From the NCBI RefSeq assembly GCF_000196615.1, contig NC_014306.1, forward strand, positions 2,852,001 through 2,916,000: 64,000 bases of DNA. The letters run 5' to 3'. A model generated the notes under the pieces. That model was not told where the DNA came from. It saw nothing but the letters and a program-made list of their open reading frames with translations, and searched no databases. Shown in pieces: positions 1 through 8,901 of the stretch (position 1 is its first letter; each line of letters opens with the position of its first letter). Both the position numbers and the translations under genes were made by a program. Origin of the DNA: Erwinia billingiae Eb661 (lineage in GTDB: Bacteria > Pseudomonadota > Gammaproteobacteria > Enterobacterales > Enterobacteriaceae).

Positions 1-473
1 CTCTGGGTTGGCTGAGCGATAAAGTCGGTGAACTTGCCGGTCTGCATCATCACAATCAGGTCGGCCAGCGCATCGTGGAGCTGCTTGTAATTGGCATGCA
101 GCTGCTTGACGTTCTCGGCGGTTTTGCCCTTCTCGGACAGGTTGGAATCAAATACCGCCATCGATTTGTCGGCGATATCCAGCTCTTGCTGTACCAGCAC
201 CAGCAGTTCCTTCACCGTGGCACCCGAACCCATTTGATTGGCATCCTGCAGGTAGCGGATACCGGCGCGGTTCAGGGTATTACGCGCCTGAACCAGAGAG
301 ACCCAGGAGGTGCCCATTGACTGCTGTAACGCGCGCAGACGCTGGTTAAACGCAAAATTATCTTTGTCATTCTTGACCGTATGGAAAAACAATCCGCCGG
401 TGCCAAACTGCAGCAACGCAAACAGCACCAGTACGCTGACCAGGCCGGTAACAACCTTTATCCGTTTGAACAT
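1..473 (-). CDS. Methyl-accepting chemotaxis protein, N-terminal part (cut by window edge)
   Basis: Reading the minus strand from the ATG at 473 gives about 157 residues beginning MFKRIKVVTGLVSVLVLFAL, the first transmembrane segment of a Tar/Tsr/Tap-type receptor, followed by the periplasmic four-helix ligand-binding domain. The segment ARNTLNRAGIR keeps the three ligand-contact arginines of Tar/Tsr (R64, R69, R73 in E. coli numbering) with Asn before the second one, as in Tsr; amino-acid sensing is therefore likely, possibly serine. The signalling domain lies beyond base 1. GAGG sits five bases before the ATG and a sigma-28 promoter precedes it. It occupies the tap position of the E. coli operon. 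Confidence 0.93.
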   Translation of the reverse strand, partial: MFKRIKVVTGLVSVLVLFALLQFGTGGLFFHTVKNDKDNFAFNQRLRALQQSMGTSWVSLVQARNTLNRAGIRYLQDANQMGSGATVKELLVLVQQELDIADKSMAVFDSNLSEKGKTAENVKQLHANYKQLHDALADLIVMMQTGKFTDFIAQPTQ

Positions 474-506
474 GACTACCTCAGGAAGGGGAAACAACTG
501 GCACTG

Positions 507-533
507 TTATCGGCAAAGGGAATGGGATCTTTA
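507..533 (-). promoter_or_regulatory. Sigma-28 (FliA) promoter of the partial chemoreceptor
   Basis: On the minus strand TAAAGATC, 11 bases, GCCGATAA. The -10 matches the FliA consensus exactly and the -35 nearly so; it lies 34 bases upstream of the start codon at 473. Confidence 0.85.
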
Positions 534-597
534 TGCAGATATCCGCCGATCGCTCAGCGGATAATCTTATGACGGCATTTTTACTGCGCAGAGCGGA

Positions 598-2268
598 TTA
601 AAAGGTTTCCCAGTTGCTGTCCGAGGCAACCGGCGCGGAGGCTTTGCGCGCCACCGGCGATGCTGCCCGTTTCACGGTGCTGGCTTTCGCCGCCGGTGTG
701 AAACCGGACTCTTTGCGCACGCGGAATACCGCGACGGCCTGCGTCAGACGGCTGGCCTGATCTTCCAGCGCGGCGGCCGCCGTGGCGGATTCTTCCACCA
801 GCGAGGCGTTCTGCTGCGTCACGCGGTCCATTTCGGTCACGGCGGTGCCCACCTGGTCGATGCCTTTGCTCTGTTCATCAGAAGCAGAGGCAATCTCGCC
901 CATAATGTCGGTCACGCGGGTCACGGCGCTGACGATATCCGCCATGGTTTCGCCTGCGGTACCCACCAGCACGGTGCCGCTGTCAACGCGCGCCACGGAG
1001 TCTTCAATCAGCCCTTTGATCTCTTTCGCCGCCTGCGCACTGCGCTGGGCAAGGTTACGCACTTCACCGGCAACCACTGCGAAGCCACGACCCTGCTCGC
1101 CGGCACGCGCCGCTTCCACCGCAGCGTTCAGCGCCAGGATGTTGGTCTGGAAAGCAATCCCGTCGATCACGCTGGTAATGTCAGCAATTTTCTTCGAACT
1201 GCCGGCAATGTCGCTCATGGTTTTCACCACGCCATCCACCACCTTGCCGCCTTTCAGCGCGGTTTCAGACGCGCTAAGCGCCAGCTGAGAGGCCTGACGG
1301 GCGTTTTCGGCGTTCTGCTTCACGGTGGCGGTTAACTGCTCCATGCTGGCCGCGGTTTCTTCCAGCGAGGCAGCCTGTTGCTCGGTACGGGCAGACAGAT
1401 CGTTATTGCCGGCGGCAATTTCACTGGCACCGGTATAGATCGCATCGGAACCATCGCGTACGTCGCTAACGGTACGCACCAGCGACTGCTGCATCTCCAG
1501 CAAACTGTTTGCCAGCTGGGCCATTTCATTACGGCCTTCTACTTCGATGGTATGCGTCAGGTCGCCGCCCGCAATGTGGCTGATGTGGGCAATGTTGTTC
1601 TGTAATGGCGTAATCAGGATCTTGCGCAGGCCCACCCAGCACAGGGCGATCAGCGCGACAACCAGTACCATGATGGTGCCAATCACCCACAGCATTTTGC
1701 TGTACGCCGCTTCGTTGGCCTGCACGCCCTGCACGGTGATTTCATTCAGGGCCGTACGCCACAGGGTATAGGCCTGCTGCATATCATTCTGCTTCTGCTC
1801 GATGTTCAGTTTGAACATCTCAGGCAGCTGCTTGCTCTGCATCAAATCCAGCATGGTCGACAGCGCATTGGAATAGCTGACGTAGTTCTGCTCAAGGTCA
1901 TCAACCACTTTCGGGTCAACACCCTTGGTGTTCGGGATGGCTTGATAGCGCGCGTAAGATTTGTCGGCATCAGCCAGCAGTTTCTTACCCTGATCGGAAA
2001 TCGCGGTCAGCGACGCGCTGTTGATGCTGTTGGCCGTTTCACTCTGCAGACGCAGCATGCCGCGGTTCAGGGTGATGCGGGTCTGGTTCAGTGCAATCCA
2101 CGCGTCGGTGAAGGACGCCACGTTGTCACTGGAATTTTGCGCAATGGAAAAACTGTCTTTATCGCTGGTCAGCGCGCCAATAAATATGCCGCCAGAGATC
2201 AGCTGCAATGAGCCAAAAACGAGCAGGACCAGCAGCAGGCTGGTGACCACTTTGATGCGTGTGAACAT
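598..2268 (-). CDS. Methyl-accepting chemotaxis protein, Tsr/Tar type with NWETF tail
   Basis: A 556-residue transmembrane chemoreceptor. From the chosen start [20 protein letters not shown] it has TM1, a periplasmic helical bundle with the ligand arginines in [13 protein letters not shown]2 near residues 190-212, a HAMP domain, methylation helices and the invariant hairpin tip containing [20 protein letters not shown]. It ends in NWETF, the pentapeptide that docks CheR and CheB, so it is a high-abundance self-adapting receptor like Tsr and Tar. An ATG twelve codons upstream (2304) is less likely because AAGGG precedes the ATG at 2268. It sits in the tar position directly after cheW but behind a terminator and its own sigma-28 promoter. 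Ligand unknown. Confidence 0.95.
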   Translation of the reverse strand: MFTRIKVVTSLLLVLLVFGSLQLISGGIFIGALTSDKDSFSIAQNSSDNVASFTDAWIALNQTRITLNRGMLRLQSETANSINSASLTAISDQGKKLLADADKSYARYQAIPNTKGVDPKVVDDLEQNYVSYSNALSTMLDLMQSKQLPEMFKLNIEQKQNDMQQAYTLWRTALNEITVQGVQANEAAYSKMLWVIGTIMVLVVALIALCWVGLRKILITPLQNNIAHISHIAGGDLTHTIEVEGRNEMAQLANSLLEMQQSLVRTVSDVRDGSDAIYTGASEIAAGNNDLSARTEQQAASLEETAASMEQLTATVKQNAENARQASQLALSASETALKGGKVVDGVVKTMSDIAGSSKKIADITSVIDGIAFQTNILALNAAVEAARAGEQGRGFAVVAGEVRNLAQRSAQAAKEIKGLIEDSVARVDSGTVLVGTAGETMADIVSAVTRVTDIMGEIASASDEQSKGIDQVGTAVTEMDRVTQQNASLVEESATAAAALEDQASRLTQAVAVFRVRKESGFTPAAKASTVKRAASPVARKASAPVASDSNWETF

Positions 2269-2309
2269 AGAGAACCCTTGGTGTGTAAAAGTAAAAAACA
2301 ACACCGGAT

Positions 2310-2336
2310 CTATCGGCTTTTCAGGGCCATACTTTA
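2310..2336 (-). promoter_or_regulatory. Sigma-28 (FliA) promoter of the NWETF chemoreceptor
   Basis: Minus strand TAAAGTAT, 11 bases, GCCGATAG: near-consensus -35 and -10 with correct spacing, 42 bases upstream of the start at 2268. Confidence 0.87.
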
Positions 2337-2408
2337 TGTTGTGAGAGAGATATTTTACGGGGATTTATTTTGCTATATAAAACAAAGACGAAATAATATT
2401 GTAACTAA

Positions 2409-2446
2409 AAAAAGGGCCCTGCGTGTTGCGCAAGGCCCTTTTTCAA
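2409..2446 (-). terminator. Rho-independent terminator after cheW
   Basis: On the minus strand the arms AAAAAGGGCC and GGCCCTTTTT pair, with a further TGCG/CGCA pairing inside and a run of T after the stem. It lies 20 bases beyond the cheW stop and separates the motAB-cheAW transcript from the receptor gene. Confidence 0.85.
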
Positions 2447-2464
2447 CAGGAAAAACAACGGTTA

Positions 2465-2962
2465 TCAGGCGCTACGCAGCACGTCGACTAACGCCATTTC
2501 TTCGCTGTTCAGCAGCTTCTCAATATCGACCAGAATCAACATGCGATCGCCCAGTGCACCCAGGCCGGTCAGATATTCGGTCGACATGGTCACGGCGAAT
2601 TCCGGGGAAGGACGGATCTGATCCTGGGTCAGTGACAGCACGTCAGACACGCCGTCAACCACGATACCGACCACGCGCTGTTCCAGATTCAACACGATCA
2701 CCACGGTGTTTTCGTTATACCCGACATCGGACTGCGCGAACTTAATGCGCAGGTCGATGATTGGCACGATAACGCCGCGCAGGTTGGTCACGCCTTTGAT
2801 AAAGGAAGGCGTGTTGGCGATGCGGGTAACCTGATCGTAACCGCGGATCTCCTGCACTTTCAAAATATCGATGCCGTATTCTTCGTCACCCAGCGTAAAC
2901 ACCAGGAACTCCTGACCTACGGTTTCGCCAGTGAGTTTAGAGACAGTTGCCATTCCATTCAT
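2465..2962 (-). CDS. cheW: Chemotaxis coupling protein CheW
   Basis: CheW couples receptor clusters to the CheA kinase at the inner membrane. The 165-residue product is a single CheW domain, nearly the 167 residues of E. coli CheW, and contains [31 protein letters not shown] and [19 protein letters not shown], which are highly conserved in enterobacterial CheW. It follows cheA by 24 bases in the motA-motB-cheA-cheW operon and is the last gene before the terminator at 2409-2446. Confidence 0.98.
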   Translation of the reverse strand: MNGMATVSKLTGETVGQEFLVFTLGDEEYGIDILKVQEIRGYDQVTRIANTPSFIKGVTNLRGVIVPIIDLRIKFAQSDVGYNENTVVIVLNLEQRVVGIVVDGVSDVLSLTQDQIRPSPEFAVTMSTEYLTGLGALGDRMLILVDIEKLLNSEEMALVDVLRSA

Positions 2963-2986
2963 AATTCTACCCTTAATCGGTTAAAG

Positions 2987-4966
2987 TCAGGCTGCGGCTC
3001 CCGCCACACGCTTTTCACGGTTGAGAGACTGCAGAGCCGATACGTCGACAATCAGCGCCACGCTGCCATCACCGAGGATGGTTGCTGCCGAGATACCCGG
3101 CACTTTGCGATAGTTGCTTTCCAGATTTTTAACCACCACCTGGTGCTGGCCAATCAGCTGATCGACCAGCATCGCATAGCGTTTACCGGCGCTTTGCAGG
3201 ATCACCACGATGCCCTGCGTTGCTTCGGTTTTTGCGCCCTGCACATCGAACACGTTCCACAGCTCAACCAGCGGCAGGTATTCACCCCGCACTTCCAGCA
3301 CGCGCTCGCCACCGGCCAGCGGATGCAGATCGTCTGCCAGCGGTTGCAGCGATTCCATCACCGCGTTCAGCGGCAGAATGAACACTTCGTTCGCCACGCG
3401 CACGGACATGCCGTCGAGGATGGCCAGCGTCAGTGGCAGCAGAATACGAATGGTGGTGCCTTTACCCTGCTTCGAGGAGATTTCGACGTGACCGCCCATC
3501 TCCTGGATATTTCGTTTCACCACGTCCATGCCGACACCGCGACCCGAGACGTCAGTCACCTGCTCCGCCGTGGAGAAGCCAGGGGCGAAGATCAGCATGC
3601 CTACTTCTTCATCGCTCATCGATTCGCTGACCGGCAGGCCAGACGACAGCGCTTTCGCCAGGATACGTTCACGGTTCAGACCGGCACCGTCATCAACCAC
3701 TTCGATGCAGATGTTGCCGCCCTGATGTTCCGCGGACAGGATCAGATTACCGATGGCGTCTTTGCCGGCGGCCAGACGTTTTTCCGGGGTTTCGATACCG
3801 TGATCCAGACTGTTACGCACCAGGTGCGTTAACGGGTCAATAATGCGTTCGATCAGGCTCTTATCCAGCTCGGTCGAGCTGCCTTGCAGGGTCAGCTCCA
3901 CTTCTTTACCCAGCTTGCTGGCCAAATCGCGCACCAGACGTGGGAAGCGGCTGAAGACATATTCCATCGGCATCATACGGATGGACATCACCGATTCCTG
4001 CAGGTCACGGGCGTTACGTTCTAACTGCCCCATGCTGTTCAGCAGGTCGCCGTGGGCAACCGGATCCAATTCACCGGAACGCTGCGCCAGCATCGACTGG
4101 GTGATAACCAGTTCGCCAACCAGGTTAATCAACTGGTCCACTTTCTCTACCGCAACGCGGATACTGGTGGATTCGCTGGCTTTGGCGGCCGCTTTTTTCG
4201 GTGCTTCACGTTTCGCCGGCGTAATGTCGGTGACCGTGGCCAGGGGTGCAACCGGCTCTTCAGCCACCGCTTCAACGATTGGCTCAACCGCTTTTGGTGC
4301 TGACGGCGCCGTCAGGAACTGGATCTGCGCTTCTTCAATCACAAAGCACAGCACCGCAACGATGTCATCCTGATCGACGGTAGAGTCAAGGGTCACTTCA
4401 ACCGAGGTTTCGCCTTTCACCACGTCAGAAACGGTGCCCAGATTCCCCAGTTCTTCCAGCATTAATGGAATTTCTGCCGGTTTCAGGTCCACCAGCGCCA
4501 GTCTCAGACCGGCGGCCGCCACAGGCGCGTTCGCCGCGGCTGCCAGCGTTTTAGGCGGTTCAATCACTTCACCCTTGGCTTCTAACGCTAACTGGCGCAG
4601 CGCCTGACAGATGTATTCAAACGTCGCGGCATTCGGTTCCGTGGCGGTTTTATAGGCATCCAGCTGTTCTTGCATAATATCTTTGGTTTCCAAAAACAGG
4701 TTGATGATATCGGTGCTCAGCTGCATTTCGCCGCGACGAGCGCCGTCGAGAATATTTTCCAGAATATGCGTGGTTTCCTGTAACACAGTGAAACCAAAGG
4801 TACCCGCCCCGCCTTTAATCGAGTGGGCCGCACGGAAGATAGCGTTAAGCTGTTCCGAATCCGGTTCCTGTGGGTCTAACCCCAGCAGGTGTTGTTCCAT
4901 GTCGGCCAACAGTTCGTCGGCTTCATCGAAAAACGTTTGATAAAAATCGCTAATATCCATGCTCAC
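2987..4966 (-). CDS. cheA: Chemotaxis histidine kinase CheA
   Basis: CheA phosphorylates CheY and CheB in response to receptors. The 659-residue product (E. coli 654) has all five domains: P1 with the phospho-accepting His48 in AAHSIKGG, P2 (about 160-230), P3 dimerisation helices with VDQLINLVGELVITQS, P4 ATPase with N box HLVRNSLDHGIE, G1 DDGAG and G2 GRGVGMDVV, and the CheW-like P5 to the end. Met98 in DIMQEQL, the internal start used for CheA-short in E. coli, is kept. The P2-P3 linker is rich in Ala, Glu, Val and Pro. motB ends four bases upstream, suggesting translational coupling. Confidence 0.98.
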   Translation of the reverse strand: MSMDISDFYQTFFDEADELLADMEQHLLGLDPQEPDSEQLNAIFRAAHSIKGGAGTFGFTVLQETTHILENILDGARRGEMQLSTDIINLFLETKDIMQEQLDAYKTATEPNAATFEYICQALRQLALEAKGEVIEPPKTLAAAANAPVAAAGLRLALVDLKPAEIPLMLEELGNLGTVSDVVKGETSVEVTLDSTVDQDDIVAVLCFVIEEAQIQFLTAPSAPKAVEPIVEAVAEEPVAPLATVTDITPAKREAPKKAAAKASESTSIRVAVEKVDQLINLVGELVITQSMLAQRSGELDPVAHGDLLNSMGQLERNARDLQESVMSIRMMPMEYVFSRFPRLVRDLASKLGKEVELTLQGSSTELDKSLIERIIDPLTHLVRNSLDHGIETPEKRLAAGKDAIGNLILSAEHQGGNICIEVVDDGAGLNRERILAKALSSGLPVSESMSDEEVGMLIFAPGFSTAEQVTDVSGRGVGMDVVKRNIQEMGGHVEISSKQGKGTTIRILLPLTLAILDGMSVRVANEVFILPLNAVMESLQPLADDLHPLAGGERVLEVRGEYLPLVELWNVFDVQGAKTEATQGIVVILQSAGKRYAMLVDQLIGQHQVVVKNLESNYRKVPGISAATILGDGSVALIVDVSALQSLNREKRVAGAAA

Positions 4967-4970
4967 GGGA

Positions 4971-6011
4971 TCACCTCTGCTGTGAGTCGCGATCGGTCTG
5001 GGCCGCCGGTACCGGGTTAGCCGGAGCGGATGCTGTCGGTTTTACCTGATCGCCTGCTGGCTCAGCCACTGGGGGTTGAGGGTCTGGTTTTTTTGTGGCA
5101 TCGGCAGGGAGTGCCGGTGCGACGATTTCTTTAAGACTGCCCGCATTGCTGTCGCTGATTTGCGTCGCGTCGCTCTCCGAGTTTTCTTTCTCAATCTGCA
5201 GCTCCGTGTCGTGGTTCAACACCAGCAGACTGATTCGACGGTTTACAGCATCATCCGCGCCGCGGTTTTTTAAACTCATGGTGTCGGCCATCCCGACCAC
5301 GCGCAGCATCTTGCCGCTATCCAGTCCGCCGGTGACCAGCTCACGCCGTGAGGCGTTCGCGCGGTCGGCAGACAGTTCCCAGTTACTGTATCCGCGGTCG
5401 CCGTTGGCATACTGAAAATCATCGGTATGGCCGGCAAGGCTGATTTTGTTCGGTATATCGTTCAGGATCGGTGCAATTGCCCGCAAAATATCGCGCATAT
5501 ACGGCTCGACTTCCGCGCGACCGGTTTTAAACATCGGCCGGTTCTCGCTGTCGATAATCTGAATACGCAGCCCCTCTTCCACCATATTGATGATCAAATG
5601 GGGACGCAGGGCCTTCAACCGTGGATCCGATTCGATCAGCTGGTCGAGCTTTTCACGCAGACGGTTAAGACGGATTTCATCCAGCTTGCGTTTCTGCGCA
5701 TCCATATCCACCACCTTGTGGACCTCGCCCGATTTCTGGGTTGGGTCCTCGCCACCGCCGGGGATCACGCTGATGCTTTCGCTACTTTTTGAACCGCCGG
5801 TCAGTGCCACTTTCAACGGCGTCTTAAAGTAATCGGCAATCTGCACCAATTCCTGAGGGTTCGCGATCGACAACAGCCACATCACCATAAAGAAAGCCAT
5901 CATCGCGGTCATAAAGTCGGCATAGGCAATCTTCCATGAGCCGTGACCGCCCTCATGTCTTTTATGCTTCTTTTTCTTAACCAGAATAATGGGGTGATTG
6001 TTATGCTTCAT
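4971..6011 (-). CDS. motB: Flagellar motor stator protein MotB
   Basis: MotB anchors the stator to peptidoglycan and forms the proton channel with MotA. The 346-residue product has a basic N-terminus, one transmembrane helix with the proton-carrying Asp32 in [16 protein letters not shown], a plug segment, and an OmpA-like peptidoglycan-binding domain with LAGHTDD and [16 protein letters not shown]. It is longer than E. coli MotB (308) because of a Pro/Ala-rich tail from about residue 290, probably disordered. It starts three bases after the motA stop and ends four bases before cheA. Confidence 0.97.
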   Translation of the reverse strand: MKHNNHPIILVKKKKHKRHEGGHGSWKIAYADFMTAMMAFFMVMWLLSIANPQELVQIADYFKTPLKVALTGGSKSSESISVIPGGGEDPTQKSGEVHKVVDMDAQKRKLDEIRLNRLREKLDQLIESDPRLKALRPHLIINMVEEGLRIQIIDSENRPMFKTGRAEVEPYMRDILRAIAPILNDIPNKISLAGHTDDFQYANGDRGYSNWELSADRANASRRELVTGGLDSGKMLRVVGMADTMSLKNRGADDAVNRRISLLVLNHDTELQIEKENSESDATQISDSNAGSLKEIVAPALPADATKKPDPQPPVAEPAGDQVKPTASAPANPVPAAQTDRDSQQR

Positions 6012-6014
6012 GCG

Positions 6015-6902
6015 TCATGCGTCCTGGTCTGAAGTCTGTTTCGCTGGTGATTTTGCGTTACGGACATGCTCCTCCAGCTCGGTAAACGACGGTCGGTCGG
6101 TTGAGTACAGCGTCTTACGACCAAACTCAACCGCGATTTGCGGCGCATAGCCATTCAGGCTGGAGAGCAACGTCACTTTGATGCACTGCATCATCTTGGT
6201 GGTTTCTGCACATTTCTGGCGTAACACCCCGGCCAACGGAGAGATAAATCCGTAGGCCAACAAAATGCCGAGGAAGGTTCCCACCATCGCGTGTGCGACC
6301 GATGCCCCTAACTCTGCTGCCGGGCGATCGGCGGATGCCAGCGTATGTACCACCCCCATTACCGCCGCCACGATGCCGAAAGCCGGGAGAGAATCGCCTA
6401 CCGTTTGCAGCGCCGTTGCCGGCACTTCGCATTCGTGTTCGTAGGTTTCAATCTCTTCGTCCATCAGCGCTTCGATTTCAAAGGCGTTCATATTGCCGCT
6501 GACCATCAGACGCAAATAGTCGGTAATGAAGTCCACTAATCTTTTATCGGCAAGGATGCGCGGGTAATTAGCAAAAATTTCACTTTCCTGCGGACTTTCA
6601 ATATCCGCTTCCAGCGATAACATGCCCTGCTGGCGGGATTTGGCCATAATGCGGTACAGCAACGCCATCAGATCCATATAGACGGCTTTGTTATATTTTG
6701 AGCCGCGCATTAATAATGGCAGTGCCTTCATCGTGGCTTTAATGGCTTTGCCATTATTCCCCACGATAAATGCGCCAATACCGGCGCCGCCGATGATCAA
6801 CAATTCTGAAGGTTGATAGAGAGCGCCAAGGTGGCCACCGACCATCGCGTAGCCCCCCAACACCGACCCGAGTACCAGGATATACCCAATAATAATTAAC
6901 AC
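6015..6902 (-). CDS. motA: Flagellar motor stator protein MotA
   Basis: MotA is the four-helix partner of MotB that drives the rotor with proton flow. The 295-residue product has the same length as in E. coli and the conserved LLIIGGAGIGAFIVGNNGKAIK, the cytoplasmic loop carrying charged residues (AKSRQQGMLSLEADIE), and VGDSLPAFGIVAAVMGVVHTL in TM3. The start is GTG at 6902, with AAGGA six bases upstream; no ATG fits. It lies 129 bases beyond flhC, behind the flhDC terminator; the only sigma-28 promoter I find for it is inside flhC. Confidence 0.97.
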   Translation of the reverse strand: MLIIIGYILVLGSVLGGYAMVGGHLGALYQPSELLIIGGAGIGAFIVGNNGKAIKATMKALPLLMRGSKYNKAVYMDLMALLYRIMAKSRQQGMLSLEADIESPQESEIFANYPRILADKRLVDFITDYLRLMVSGNMNAFEIEALMDEEIETYEHECEVPATALQTVGDSLPAFGIVAAVMGVVHTLASADRPAAELGASVAHAMVGTFLGILLAYGFISPLAGVLRQKCAETTKMMQCIKVTLLSSLNGYAPQIAVEFGRKTLYSTDRPSFTELEEHVRNAKSPAKQTSDQDA

Positions 6903-6973
6903 ACTAAATCCTTACGTCTGGTGACGTGTGGGTTGAAGAAGAGCGCTTCAGGATGTTTCTACCCGCCGCAGGC

Positions 6974-7005
6974 AAAAAAAAAGCAGCGGTTAAATAACCG
7001 CTGCT
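6974..7005 (-). terminator. Rho-independent terminator of flhDC
   Basis: On the minus strand AGCAGCGGTTA pairs across TTT-like loop bases with AACCGCTGCT and is followed by about nine T. It lies 26 bases past the flhC stop and before motA. Confidence 0.88.
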
Positions 7006-7031
7006 GGATGCATTCCACGTTGTGAGGAGAA

Positions 7032-7610
7032 TTAAACGGCTTGTTTAATCTCTTCCTCCAGCAGTTGTGAAATGTTATCGGCAGATTCCCCGATAAGTTT
7101 ACGTCTTTTTACCGCACGGGATGGCGGCTGGCACAGGCTGCAGACAAAGCTGCCAACTGGCTGGTGTGCGTGGTTGATGAAACTGCCGTTGCAGCTTTTG
7201 CAATCGGACAGTTCGAGCATTCCGCTCTCAACAAACCGGACTAAGGTCCAGGCGCGGGTCAGCGCCAACAGCGGGCCTTCGTCCTGTTGCGGGCACTGTT
7301 CGAGATAGAGTCGGTACGCTTTGATTACCGCGTCCACACCCTTGCTCAACCCGCTTTTGAGAAGGAACTGCCAGGCGTTACAGAACATAGAAGAGTGAAT
7401 GTTCTGTTCCCAGGTCATAAACCAATCGGTTGAGAACGGCAGCATGCCTTTCGGCGGTGGGCTACCGCGCAGTTCTTTATATAATTTAATTAAACGGCCA
7501 CGACTCAGCTGCGTTTCGCTTTCTAACATCTGCAGACGCGCGCCCAGCGAGATCAACTCCATCGCTAATTGAATATCGCGCGCTTCCTGGACAATACTTT
7601 TTTCACTCAT
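7032..7610 (-). CDS. flhC: Flagellar master regulator subunit FlhC
   Basis: FlhC forms the FlhD4C2 complex that activates class II flagellar promoters. The product has 192 residues, as in E. coli, and is nearly identical over [20 protein letters not shown]. The four zinc cysteines C137, C140, C157 and C160 are present (SDCKSCNG and CSLCQPP). The C-terminal 15 residues diverge. Its ATG overlaps the flhD stop by one base (TAATG), giving translational coupling. The 3' end also contains a good sigma-28 promoter sequence. Confidence 0.98.
   Translation of the reverse strand: MSEKSIVQEARDIQLAMELISLGARLQMLESETQLSRGRLIKLYKELRGSPPPKGMLPFSTDWFMTWEQNIHSSMFCNAWQFLLKSGLSKGVDAVIKAYRLYLEQCPQQDEGPLLALTRAWTLVRFVESGMLELSDCKSCNGSFINHAHQPVGSFVCSLCQPPSRAVKRRKLIGESADNISQLLEEEIKQAV
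7075..7101 (-). promoter_or_regulatory. Candidate sigma-28 promoter for motA, inside the flhC coding sequence
   Basis: Minus strand TAAACTTA, 11 bases, GCCGATAA: exact FliA -10 and six of eight -35 positions. It would start a transcript near 7067 that crosses the flhC stop and the hairpin at 6974-7005 before reaching motA at 6902. No other sigma-28 match exists between flhC and motA. Confidence 0.6.
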
Positions 7611-7963
7611 TAGCTCGCTCTCTTTTTAGGCAACTCGTCGCTTTTACCCGACACGGTGCGTAATAAACGGCTGGATAACAGAATACCGGTGTGGATTTGC
7701 TGTAAATCGTCCACGCGTGATTCCTGCGTTAAGCGAGTAATTGTATTGTGGTCGTTAAAACGAAACTGACAAACAAGCTGATTCGTTTCAGCTAACTTCA
7801 CCATTTCAGGCAGAGTTAATTGAGAAAGTGTATCTGCCATCGCTTCATCGATACCGAGACGAAACATCGCAGAGGCTTTTTCCTGGTTAATGAGGCGTTG
7901 TGCAAGCAATAAATAAGACAAGTTGATGTCGTAAATATGTTTGAGTAATTCTGATGTACCCAT
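7610..7963 (-). CDS. flhD: Flagellar master regulator subunit FlhD
   Basis: FlhD is the partner of FlhC at class II promoters. From the start [20 protein letters not shown] the product is 117 residues (E. coli 116) and keeps the dimerising helices and [10 protein letters not shown] with its cysteine. Upstream in-frame starts at 7975 (MEKKMGTS) and 7987 would add four or eight residues; AGGA lies 13 bases before the chosen ATG and overlaps the MEKK start, so either could be used. It is the first gene of flhDC and is preceded by a long leader and a CRP site. Confidence 0.95.
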   Translation of the reverse strand: MGTSELLKHIYDINLSYLLLAQRLINQEKASAMFRLGIDEAMADTLSQLTLPEMVKLAETNQLVCQFRFNDHNTITRLTQESRVDDLQQIHTGILLSSRLLRTVSGKSDELPKKRAS

Positions 7964-8228
7964 TTTTTTTTCCATCCTGACTGACACTACTTAAACGTTT
8001 GCGGATTACGCCGCTACCTTGTTGCTGATTTGTAGATCTAAGTTGGCAAATAATTTAGTGGCAGAAGCCAAACGTTTGCGAAGCTGTAAGGTGCCAAATA
8101 GCGCCTGTCCAGAAAGTAGTCATTAACTCATTTTGCCAGTACTGCTTCCCTGTTTTCCGTCCGCTTTGTCTGACCTTAGAGTCAGACTTTTCTTACTACC
8201 TTTTAGGACTATTCCGAAAACAAGGCAA

Positions 8229-8300
8229 CTCTATCCCCTCTGATTTCGACATACAACGAGGGCCAGGCCAAATTTTAGATAAAGTGTGACGCAGATCACA
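8229..8300 (-). promoter_or_regulatory. flhDC promoter with consensus CRP site
   Basis: TGTGA-CGCAGA-TCACA at 8285-8300 is a perfect CRP half-site pair. On the minus strand TAGAGT at 8229-8234 with TTGTAT at 8251-8256 (16-base spacer) would start transcription near 8222, placing the CRP site about 71 bases upstream, the arrangement known for E. coli flhDC. The CRP site is read directly; the -10 and start are inference. Confidence 0.75.
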
Positions 8301-8856
8301 CTTTTGGGGTAATTTAACTAAAATAACCCTTCAGCGATACTGTTGATTAGTTCACTAACTAATCAATTTACCCCCTTTTTGTCAGTTTTTAACATGTTTG
8401 GAACATTTCCAAATGAAAACGATTCTGGTTACGAGTATTAAACGGAACGGGTGCGTGATTTAGATCAATATCAGCTCAACTATCTATGTTGACAAAAATA
8501 ATCAGAATTTAATGCTGGATATGCGAGGTAAGTAGCGATCACAAAATAGTCACGAAAGGTGACTGTCAGGGATGTGTATGATGACTGAAATGTGACATAG
8601 CGCAGGTTTCTATCAGTAAGCGATAGCGTTTCGTAAGCCTTATCCGGCTTGTGTTTAGGGCGTGTAAAGGGATGTAATCGGCAGTTACATTAGTGATATG
8701 AATGTTTTAGCGGAATTGTGAGCTATCAGGGTAAGTATCGGCACTCTGCAGACATTCTTTAGTGAAAAGGGTCAATTTTCGTTATTTTTCTTATAAATGG
8801 CTCTTTTTTGAGGAAAACTTAGACCCCTGTCTCATTTATGGTGCTGATTTTGGTCG

Positions 8857-8886
8857 AAAAAAAGGGCGATCTGAGATCGCCCTTTT
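8857..8886 (-). terminator. Rho-independent terminator after otsA
   Basis: AAAGGGCGATCT and AGATCGCCCTTT pair around a short loop; on the minus strand a T run follows. It lies 16 bases past the otsA stop. Confidence 0.85.
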
Positions 8887-8901
8887 GGTTACTGGCACAG
8901 A

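Larger units (their letters stand above)
7964..8901. other. Long intergenic region: flhDC leader and control region
   Basis: No coding sequence is convincing here. The part next to flhD (7964-8222) would be the roughly 260-base untranslated leader, a target of post-transcriptional control in E. coli. A CRP site and probable -10 lie at 8229-8300. The stretch 8300-8760 is AT-rich with no recognised gene or RNA; 8857-8886 is the otsA terminator. Confidence 0.6.

Noticed and set aside
2278..2745. 155-codon plus-strand frame spanning the cheW terminator and promoter
   Set aside because: Crosses a well-defined terminator and sigma-28 promoter and is antisense to cheW.
3143..3832. 229-codon plus-strand frame opposite cheA
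   Set aside because: Antisense to the conserved P3-P5 region of CheA; composition rich in His, Gln and Arg, as expected of a shadow frame.
8301..8760. Possible REP/BIME element or small RNA in the flhDC upstream region
   Set aside because: A weak AAGCC/GGCTT hairpin near 8637-8652 is the only structure; no REP consensus or clear promoter-terminator pair.
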